This document shows positions 58,938 to 64,000 of a stretch of 64,000 nt of DNA, piece after piece. The notes beneath the pieces were generated by a model that did no database searches, had not been told where the DNA came from, and worked only from the letters and a program-made list of their open reading frames with translations. A program made the translations under genes and the position numbers. Every line of letters begins with the position of its first letter. Position 1 is the first letter of the stretch. The stretch is from an uncultured Ruminococcus sp. GTDB taxonomy: Bacteria; Bacillota; Clostridia; Oscillospirales; Ruminococcaceae. Location: NCBI GenBank assembly GCA_910577575.1, contig CAJTOG010000002.1, positions 62,001 to 126,000 of the forward strand, read 5' to 3'.

Positions 58938-58966
58938 AGTATACCACTTTAAGATTAAAATGTCAA
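58938..58966 (-). promoter_or_regulatory. sigma-A promoter of the lipase-regulator-hydG operon
   Basis: TTGACA (58961-58966) and TATACT (58938-58943) leftward with 17-bp spacing, about 150 bases before the lipase start, so a long leader is made. Confidence 0.8.
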
Positions 58967-59010
58967 TTATTTTCGTTAGTAATCAATAACCTTAAATTTT
59001 TCATATTCTC

Positions 59011-59039
59011 TTGAAATTTGTCGGAAAAAATGATATAAT
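59011..59039 (+). promoter_or_regulatory. sigma-A promoter of guaA
   Basis: TTGAAA (59011-59016) and TATAAT (59034-59039) with 17-bp spacing, 34 bases before the guaA start. The leader is too short for a purine riboswitch. Confidence 0.82.
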
Positions 59040-59072
59040 AAATCATATTCACTATCATCAAGGAGGTTTAAT

Positions 59073-60623
59073 ATGAATAATCAGCTTTGTATTGTTCTTG
59101 ATTTTGGAGGACAGTATAACCAGCTTATTGCACGTCGTGTACGTGATGCAGGTGTTTACTGTGAAATCAAGAGTCACACCACTCCTATTGAGGAGCTTAA
59201 AGCACTTAATCCTATAGGTATCATATTTACAGGCGGTCCCAACAGCGTTTATGAGGAAAGTTCCCCTCATATCTCAAAAGAAATATTTGACCTTGATATT
59301 CCTGTTCTCGGTATATGTTATGGTTGTCAGGTAGTTGCTTACACCCTCGGCGGTGAAGTAAGCAGCTGTTCTAAAAGCGAATATGGAAAAATAGAAATTT
59401 CTCATACAGAAAGCATACTTTTTGACGATGTACCCGAAAAAAGTACTGTATGGATGAGCCATACCGACTATGTGAGCAAAGTCCCGAACGGATTCAAAAT
59501 CACCGCAAAATCCGATGACTGTCCTGCTGCTGCATTTGAAAATTCTGAAAGAAAACTTTATGCCGTACAATTCCATCCAGAAGTAACCCACAGCGAATAC
59601 GGTAAAAATATTTTACATAATTTCTTATATAAAGTCTGCGGATTTTCAGGCGACTGGAAAATGGATAATTTCATCGACTCAACAGTTGCAAAACTCCGTG
59701 AACAGATAGGTGACAAGAATGTCATTCTTGGCCTTTCAGGCGGAGTTGATTCATCCGTCGCTGCTGGTCTTCTGTCACGTGCAGTAGGCAAACAGCTTAC
59801 CTGCGTTTTTGTTGACCAGGGACTTATGCGTAAGAATGAGGGCGATTTTGTTGAAGAAACATTTACTAAGCTATTTGACATGAATTTTGTACGTGTAAAC
59901 TGCAAAGAAAAATTTCTTACTGCACTCAAAGGCATAACCGACCCGGAAAGCAAACGCAAAATTATAGGTACGGAATTTTACAATGTTTTTTGGAATAAAA
60001 TACGTGAACAGGGTACGGACGGTTTTTTTGCTCAGGGTACCATATACCCTGACAGAATAGAATCAGGCAAAGGAAATAAAGCCGGTGAGGGAAAAACAGA
60101 TGTTATTAAAACTCACCATAATATGGTTGAAATGCCTGCTGACATCAAATTTGCAGGTACTATTGAACCACTTAAGGATTTATTCAAGGACGAAGTACGT
60201 GCAGTCGGTGAAAAACTTGGTATCCCTCATGAACTTGTCTGGAGGCAACCTTTTCCCGGTCCAGGTCTTGGAGTACGTATTCTCGGAGAAATAACCGAGG
60301 ATAAAATAAAAGTTCTTCAGGAAGCCGATGCTGTTTTCCGTGATGAAATCAGTAAAAGCGGTATTGAAAGTGATTTGAAGCAGTTTTTTGCTGTTCTTCC
60401 CGATGTTCGTACTGTCGGAGTTATGGGTGACCACCGTACTTATGACCATCTTATTGCCATACGTGCTGTTACTACTGACGACTTCATGACTGCTGACTGG
60501 GCAAGAATCCCTTATGATGTTCTTGCACGTGTATCCAACCGTATATGCAATGAAGTTGAACACGTTAACCGTGTTGTATATGACATAACTTCAAAACCGC
60601 CCGGAACTGTTGAGTGGGAATAA
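59073..60623 (+). CDS. guaA: GMP synthase (glutamine-hydrolysing)
   Basis: The 516-aa protein converts XMP to GMP. The glutaminase domain has the catalytic Cys in GICYGCQV (about residue 83) and His in QFHPEVTH; the ATP-pyrophosphatase domain has the P-loop LGLSGGVDSSVAAGLL (about 218); the C-terminal dimerisation domain ends in the conserved NRVVYDITSKPPGTVEWE. All domains are complete. RBS AAGGAGG precedes ATG 59073. The following predicted nuclease gene is 33 bases away and seems co-transcribed. Confidence 0.98.
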   Translation: MNNQLCIVLDFGGQYNQLIARRVRDAGVYCEIKSHTTPIEELKALNPIGIIFTGGPNSVYEESSPHISKEIFDLDIPVLGICYGCQVVAYTLGGEVSSCSKSEYGKIEISHTESILFDDVPEKSTVWMSHTDYVSKVPNGFKITAKSDDCPAAAFENSERKLYAVQFHPEVTHSEYGKNILHNFLYKVCGFSGDWKMDNFIDSTVAKLREQIGDKNVILGLSGGVDSSVAAGLLSRAVGKQLTCVFVDQGLMRKNEGDFVEETFTKLFDMNFVRVNCKEKFLTALKGITDPESKRKIIGTEFYNVFWNKIREQGTDGFFAQGTIYPDRIESGKGNKAGEGKTDVIKTHHNMVEMPADIKFAGTIEPLKDLFKDEVRAVGEKLGIPHELVWRQPFPGPGLGVRILGEITEDKIKVLQEADAVFRDEISKSGIESDLKQFFAVLPDVRTVGVMGDHRTYDHLIAIRAVTTDDFMTADWARIPYDVLARVSNRICNEVEHVNRVVYDITSKPPGTVEWE

Positions 60624-60656
60624 TTTTTCTTAAAATGCAAAAAGGAGCTGAACATT

Positions 60657-61550
60657 TTGTCTGAAATAAAACTGTTTTCGACTAATGACACGGTAAAAGA
60701 ATGTTTGCACTCAATGGTAGGTCTTGAAAAAGAACTTCAAAACCTCATTGAAAACAATATGGAAACTTTTTTTGGCGTACGTTTCTTAAAAAGTGAATAT
60801 ACAATTGCAAATGGACGAATGGACAGTATAGGTATTGATGAAAATAACAGTCCTGTTATTTTTGAATACAAAAAAAGTCAGAATGATAATGTAATCAATC
60901 AAGGACTTTTTTACCTTGACTGGCTTCTGAATCACAAAGCAGATTTTATATTACTGGTTACTGAAAAACTTGGTAAAAAAACTGCAGATAATATAGATTG
61001 GTCAGTTCCATGTGTTATTTGTATTGCACACAGTTTCAATAAATATGATATTAATGCAGTTAACTTAATACAAAGAAATATCAAACTGGTTAGTTATCGT
61101 AAATATGATAATTTGATTTTGTTTGAGCATTTGAACAATCCAACGGTAAAACCAATTTTGGAAAATATTAATAATGATAATTCCAACAAAAACAACAATC
61201 AAAAATCCCATTTGGAAAAACTTGAATCGGTTTCGGATAATATTAAAATCCTTTATGATTCTATATGTGATTTTATTGAATCTTTAGGAGATGACATTTC
61301 AAAAAATCAATTGAAATTATATCTCGCCTATAAAAAAATACAGAATATAGTATGCATTGAAATTTATTCCAATCACATTACATTATTCTTGAAACTCAAC
61401 CCCGATAACATAATTCTGGAAAAAGGATTCACAAGAGATATGCGAAATATAGGTCATTACGGAACAGGAGATTTGCAGGTAACCATTAGAAACGAAGAAG
61501 ATGTCAAAAAAGCAAAACCATTATTAGAAAAAGTATACATTGAATCATAA
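60657..61550 (+). CDS. predicted PD-(D/E)XK nuclease-fold protein with C-terminal DUF5655 domain
   Basis: The 297-aa protein starts at TTG 60657, nine bases after AAAGGAG. The N-terminal ~150 residues show a restriction-endonuclease-like core: NGRMDSIGIDENNSPVIFEYKKSQ contains the Asp and the ExK triad spaced as in PD-(D/E)XK nucleases. An Asn/Lys-rich linker follows (about 175-190), then a DUF5655 domain (about 200-297) ending GHYGTGDLQVTIRNEEDVKKAKPLLEKVYIES. Proteins of this layout are widespread but poorly studied; a DNA repair or defence role is possible. It sits downstream of guaA in the same direction, with its own terminator. Confidence 0.75.
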   Translation: MSEIKLFSTNDTVKECLHSMVGLEKELQNLIENNMETFFGVRFLKSEYTIANGRMDSIGIDENNSPVIFEYKKSQNDNVINQGLFYLDWLLNHKADFILLVTEKLGKKTADNIDWSVPCVICIAHSFNKYDINAVNLIQRNIKLVSYRKYDNLILFEHLNNPTVKPILENINNDNSNKNNNQKSHLEKLESVSDNIKILYDSICDFIESLGDDISKNQLKLYLAYKKIQNIVCIEIYSNHITLFLKLNPDNIILEKGFTRDMRNIGHYGTGDLQVTIRNEEDVKKAKPLLEKVYIES

Positions 61551-61560
61551 TCTACTTCAG

Positions 61561-61596
61561 AAATCGGACTGATAAAAAATCAGTCCGATTTTTATA
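61561..61596 (+). terminator. Rho-independent terminator after the DUF5655 gene
   Basis: The 13-bp stem AAATCGGACTGAT/ATCAGTCCGATTT is followed by T, 11 bases after the stop codon. Confidence 0.92.
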
Positions 61597-61602
61597 CAAC
61601 TA

Positions 61603-61631
61603 TTGACATTAAAGAAAAAATATGTTAGAAT
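61603..61631 (+). promoter_or_regulatory. sigma-A promoter of the riboswitch/DUF4430/ECF-S transcript
   Basis: TTGACA (61603-61608) and TAGAAT (61626-61631) with 17-bp spacing, directly upstream of the riboswitch. Confidence 0.75.
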
Positions 61632-61757
61632 AATACTTAAAAGGGAAACAGGTGAGAGTCCTGTGCAGTCACGCTACCGTATTTCAGTCAGCAAACTGAT
61701 AAGTCGGGCTACTTTTCTCATTACAGTTTACGAGCGATGAACTGTAATTTTTTGTGT
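61632..61757 (+). promoter_or_regulatory. compact cobalamin-type riboswitch with terminator
   Basis: After the promoter the transcript contains AAAAGGGAAACAGGTGAGAG, TCCTGTGCAGTCACGCTACC and GTCGGGCTAC (61637-61712), which match conserved core blocks of cobalamin riboswitches (GGGAA, GGTGAGA.TCC, GCAG.C.CGCTACCGT and the later GTCGGG.TAC). A short hairpin TCAGT/ACTGA lies between. The element is only about 80 nt, so peripheral helices of the usual long class are missing. The terminator stem at 61720-61748 follows. It sits before a transcobalamin-like protein and an ECF S component, a B12 uptake context. Confidence 0.8.
61720..61753 (+). terminator. riboswitch-associated intrinsic terminator
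   Basis: The stem ATTACAGTT/AACTGTAAT with an 11-base loop is followed by six T, right after the riboswitch core. It is the probable expression platform. Confidence 0.8.
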
Positions 61758-61769
61758 TGTATAAAAATC

Positions 61770-61799
61770 GCTCTCCGATAAATTTTCGGGGAGCTTTTT
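61770..61799 (+). terminator. second hairpin terminator before the DUF4430 gene
   Basis: The stem GCTCTCCGA/TCGGGGAGC (with a GU-type mismatch) is followed by five T. It lies 34 bases before the start codon and behind the riboswitch terminator, forming a tandem stop. Confidence 0.72.
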
Positions 61800-61832
61800 A
61801 TATACAGACTTTTAACGAAAGGATTTTTTAAT

Positions 61833-62249
61833 ATGGAAGAAAAAAGAAAAAGTAAAAAAATTCTGATTGGAATAATCGGAATTATAGTATTGGCAGTACT
61901 CTGCGTGGGAATGTGGTTTATCTACAGCAAAACACGTGAAAAACCCATCGAAGGCGGAAAACAGATTACTGTTCAGATTGAATCTGAACGTGATGAATAC
62001 TCTTTTGAACAATCATATAATACTGATGAAGAATACCTCGGAAATTTCCTTGACAAAGAAGGACTTATAGGTTTCAATGAATCAGAATACGGACGATTTA
62101 TAACTTCTGTTCAGGGATATGAATCAAATGATGATGAACAGTCATGGTGGAGTATCTCAGTAAACGGTGAATCAGCAATGACAGGCATTGATGAAATTGT
62201 AATTAAAGACGGAGATGTATATATGCTTGAGCTTAAAATAGGATGGTAA
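61833..62249 (+). CDS. membrane-anchored DUF4430 (transcobalamin-like C-terminal) protein
   Basis: The 138-aa protein has a short basic N-terminus, one membrane/signal helix (about residues 8-30) and an extracellular DUF4430 domain (about 50-138): EEYLGNFLDKEGLIGFNESEYGRFITSVQGYE, then SWWSISVNGESAMTGIDEIVIKDGDVYMLEL. DUF4430 corresponds to the C-terminal domain of animal transcobalamin and intrinsic factor, which contacts the vitamin. With the cobalamin riboswitch and the ECF S gene, it probably binds or captures B12 at the cell surface. RBS AAAGGA precedes the ATG. It overlaps the next gene by seven bases. Confidence 0.85.
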   Translation: MEEKRKSKKILIGIIGIIVLAVLCVGMWFIYSKTREKPIEGGKQITVQIESERDEYSFEQSYNTDEEYLGNFLDKEGLIGFNESEYGRFITSVQGYESNDDEQSWWSISVNGESAMTGIDEIVIKDGDVYMLELKIGW

Positions 62250-62746
62250 AAAAATTCAAGGCAGGACAAATTACAAGAATTGCTGTGCTGGGTGCACTTC
62301 TTTATGCTTCTCAGATAGCATTGTCCGTCCTTCCGAATATTGAAATGGTTACTTTACTTGTTGTAGTCTTTACAAAAAATTTAGGCAAGGAAGGAACACT
62401 TTCCTGTTTTGTATATGTCTGTCTTACTGCAATAACATGGGGATTCGGACTATGGTGGTTTACATATCTGATTATATGGCCATCGTTTTCGCTTATAGTC
62501 TATAAACTCCGGAAAACAGACAGCTGGATTATATGGGCAATTATAAATTCTATATTCGGCTTATGCTTTGGGGCAATTTTTGCCATACCGTATATTTTTG
62601 TATCACCCTCGTATGCCCTTACTTACTGGATTTCCGGTATTCCCTTTGATATAACTCACTGCATAGGAAATTTTGTAATAGCTGTCCTGCTCGGAAAAAT
62701 ACTTGATACGGCTATGGCAGAAATAGTAAAAAGAATTAAAGTATAA
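62243..62746 (+). CDS. ECF transporter S component, probable cobalamin transporter
   Basis: The 167-aa integral membrane protein has about five or six predicted helices and the short N-terminal cytosolic sequence followed by RIAVLGALLYASQIALSVLPNIEMVTLLVVVF, the pattern of energy-coupling-factor substrate-binding subunits. S components pair with a shared EcfA/A'/T module coded elsewhere. The riboswitch and DUF4430 neighbour suggest a B12 specificity (CblT-like). The substrate is inferred from context only. A terminator follows. Confidence 0.82.
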   Translation: MVKKFKAGQITRIAVLGALLYASQIALSVLPNIEMVTLLVVVFTKNLGKEGTLSCFVYVCLTAITWGFGLWWFTYLIIWPSFSLIVYKLRKTDSWIIWAIINSIFGLCFGAIFAIPYIFVSPSYALTYWISGIPFDITHCIGNFVIAVLLGKILDTAMAEIVKRIKV

Positions 62747-62752
62747 TTAAAA

Positions 62753-62783
62753 ACTCCTGATTTTTTTCAGGAGTCTTTATTTT
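62753..62783 (+). terminator. Rho-independent terminator after the ECF S gene
   Basis: The stem ACTCCTGA/TCAGGAGT is followed by a T-rich tract, six bases after the stop codon. Confidence 0.88.
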
Positions 62784-62870
62784 AATTTTGTATAGTATTA
62801 TAAAAAAATTAATATATAATATTTGTGAAAAACATAGAAAACTGCCAAAACTATTGAACAGATATACATC

Positions 62871-63167
62871 ATGCAAATAATATTTCAAGAAGTAACTTCC
62901 ATAAGAGAAGTAAGACTTAACTTTAAAACCGATACTGAAGGAATAAGTATTCAGAATTGTATAAGAAAAATCCTATTTGGTCAGACAACAACAAAGATTT
63001 TCACTCCACAAATTGTAGTAAAAAACATTAAGTGTACTTAATTCAGGTGGAAAATTTTATTTATCAGATTTATACAGCCATATCAAATTAAAAACTTGAA
63101 TTACACTGACATATTCGGAATTAAACTCAGAAAATATATAAAAACAGTAGATGAATCGAAATATTAG
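62871..63167 (+). pseudogene. degenerate coding remnant, family not recognised
   Basis: An ORF from ATG 62871 gives 56 residues (starting MQIIFQEVTSIREVRLN) and stops at 63039. A second frame then reads VLNSGGKFYLSDLYSHIKLKT, and a third reads YTDIFGIKLRKYIKTVDESKY to a stop. The pieces look like one protein broken by frameshifts. There is no RBS or promoter. No family is recognised; chance reading in AT-rich DNA is possible. Confidence 0.3.
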
Positions 63168-63214
63168 GAAAAATAAATAATAAAACTATAATTTAAAGAA
63201 TTAAATAAAAAAGC

Positions 63215-63249
63215 AAATCCCTGTACTATTATAGTACAGGGATTTTTAT
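63215..63249. terminator. bidirectional terminator at the end of ppdK
   Basis: A perfect 15-bp palindrome (AAATCCCTGTACTAT/ATAGTACAGGGATTT) is flanked by A and T runs and lies 40 bases after the ppdK stop in leftward reading. Confidence 0.88.
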
Positions 63250-63292
63250 CTATTACATATTTAAAACCAATGAACCAATTCTGATTTGTAAA

Positions 63293-64000
63293 TTACTTGT
63301 TGGCAATAGCAGCCTGTGCAGCAGCAAGACGTGCAATCGGAACACGGAATGGTGAACATGATACATAATCAAGACCAATCTTGTGGCAGAACTCAACAGA
63401 TGTCGGGTCGCCGCCATGCTCGCCGCAGATACCGCAGTGAAGTTTTTCATTTGCAGGCTTACCAAGCTTGATAGCCATTTCCATAAGCTTACCAACACCG
63501 GTCTGGTCAAGTTTAGCAAATGGGTCATTTTCGAAAATCTTCTTGTCATAGTACGCATTGAGGAACTTGCCAGCGTCATCACGTGAGAAGCCATATGTCA
63601 TCTGTGTAAGGTCATTTGTACCAAAGCAGAAGAAGTCAGCGTTTGCAGCAATTTCATCAGCTGTAAGAGCAGCACGTGGAATTTCAATCATTGTACCAAC
63701 TTCATATTCAAGTTCAGCACCTGCAGCAGCAATAACAGCATCAGCAGTATCAACAACAACTTTCTTGACAAACTTGAATTCCTTGATATCGCCGATAAGC
63801 GGAATCATGATTTCAGGCTTAACTGTCCAGTCAGGATGGTTTTTCTTAACATTGATAGCAGCCTTAATGATAGCGTTTGTCTGCATCTTTGCAATTTCAG
63901 GATAAGTTACAGCAAGACGGCAGCCTCTGTGACCCATCATCGGATTGAATTCATGAAGTGAAGCAATGATGTTCTTGATTGTCTCAACAGATTTACCCTG
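63293..64000 (-). CDS. ppdK: pyruvate phosphate dikinase, C-terminal part (runs off the right edge)
   Basis: The frame is open from the right edge to the stop at 63293, giving 236 codons of the C-terminal PEP/pyruvate-binding TIM-barrel domain. Signature blocks are present: HEFNPMMGHRGCRLAVTYPEI, MIPLIGDIKEF, GTMIEIPRAALTADEIA, FFCFGTNDLTQMTYGFSRDDAGKF and LHCGICGEHGGDP with the catalytic Cys. PPDK interconverts pyruvate, ATP and phosphate with PEP, AMP and PPi and is a glycolytic enzyme in many gut Clostridia. The N-terminal and central swivelling domains must lie outside the window. Confidence 0.97.
   Translation of the reverse strand, partial: QGKSVETIKNIIASLHEFNPMMGHRGCRLAVTYPEIAKMQTNAIIKAAINVKKNHPDWTVKPEIMIPLIGDIKEFKFVKKVVVDTADAVIAAAGAELEYEVGTMIEIPRAALTADEIAANADFFCFGTNDLTQMTYGFSRDDAGKFLNAYYDKKIFENDPFAKLDQTGVGKLMEMAIKLGKPANEKLHCGICGEHGGDPTSVEFCHKIGLDYVSCSPFRVPIARLAAAQAAIANK

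Larger units (their letters stand above)
62747..63292. other. 546-bp gene-poor interval with coding remnants
   Basis: After the ECF S gene terminator (62753-62783) there is an AT-rich stretch with only short ORFs lacking RBSs. Coding-like pieces in different + frames (about 62871-63041, 63034-63097 and 63048-63167) suggest a decayed gene. The ppdK terminator (63215-63249) closes the interval. Nothing else was recognised. Confidence 0.5.

Noticed and set aside
58967..59072. Purine riboswitch upstream of guaA
   Set aside because: The promoter is only about 35 bases from the start codon, too close for a purine aptamer.
63558..63905. 115-aa ORF opposite ppdK
   Set aside because: Antisense to the highly conserved ppdK reading frame with no RBS or promoter.
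1..64000. CRISPR arrays, insertion sequences, prophage, tRNA and rRNA genes
   Set aside because: No regularly spaced repeats, transposase or integrase motifs, or cloverleaf/rRNA sequences were recognised by eye; short tRNAs could still be missed without a search.

Overview
The window comes from an AT-rich, Gram-positive, endospore-forming, anaerobic Clostridia-type genome. It most resembles the Ruminococcus/Oscillospiraceae group, although nothing here fixes the species. The evidence is: sporulation genes (cwlD-like, sipL-like, spoIVA, ylmC/ymxH-like); a type I dockerin on a secreted protein, as in cellulosome- or amylosome-forming ruminococci; [FeFe]-hydrogenase maturation (HydG); pyruvate phosphate dikinase; an LPxTG-type surface protein; and an N-terminally extended ribosomal protein L27 with its processing protease Prp. 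There is no rRNA, tRNA, CRISPR array, transposase or phage module. The window is mostly chromosomal core with a few accessory genes.

Layout, left to right. 0-10 kb: an AEC-family permease cut by the window edge, a zinc-ribbon membrane protein, a self-regulating Fur-family gene, a membrane-bound nucleotide-sugar dehydratase, a CwlD-like amidase, a sortase-anchored surface protein with a duplicated domain, tex, and a frameshifted Sel1-repeat gene. 10-16 kb: an HD-domain protein, a GH13 glycosidase fused to a DUF1653 domain, a 50-aa Asn/Ser-rich mini-gene with its own promoter and terminator, and the spore-coat pair sipL-spoIVA. 16-23 kb: a leftward operon (LCP-like protein, TatD, PP2C phosphatase, membrane protein), a YpsA-like SLOG protein, then rightward alr, a TatD-linked radical SAM protein, a 42-aa membrane peptide and ilvE.

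23-37 kb: a leftward ACT/PFL/kinase operon; a rightward PHP phosphatase, Lrp regulator, aminotransferase and ispE run; a leftward MBOAT-SGNH pair (predicted glycan O-acylation) behind an operator-like repeat region; a rightward operon of two M16 peptidase homologues, lgt and folD; then htrA. 37-54 kb is almost entirely leftward: rubrerythrin, mntP, two GNATs, yebC, mrnC, obgE, the rplU-prp-rpmA operon, a frameshifted orphan gene, a 387-aa orphan, prmA, a dockerin-bearing papain-fold protein, a MoxR-DUF58-transglutaminase operon, and rpsB-tsf.

54-64 kb: ylmC, a 48-aa peptide that looks like a bare sorting signal, a lipoprotein, and a lipase/hydrogenase-regulator/hydG operon behind a structured leader. 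Then come rightward guaA with a predicted PD-(D/E)XK/DUF5655 protein, a compact cobalamin-type riboswitch controlling a transcobalamin-like DUF4430 protein and an ECF S component, a decayed gap, and the 3' end of ppdK.

The least routine material is the riboswitch-controlled vitamin B12 capture module, the promoter-plus-hairpin leader with internal direct repeats upstream of the lipase gene, the TTTGTAA repeat region upstream of the MBOAT operon, the dockerin-papain-fold protein, the GH13-DUF1653 fusion, two homopolymer frameshifts, and several very small genes. Promoters were called by eye as -35/-10 hexamers at 17-18 bp spacing, and terminators as GC-rich hairpins with a T tract. Domain assignments come from recognised motifs and no search was run.
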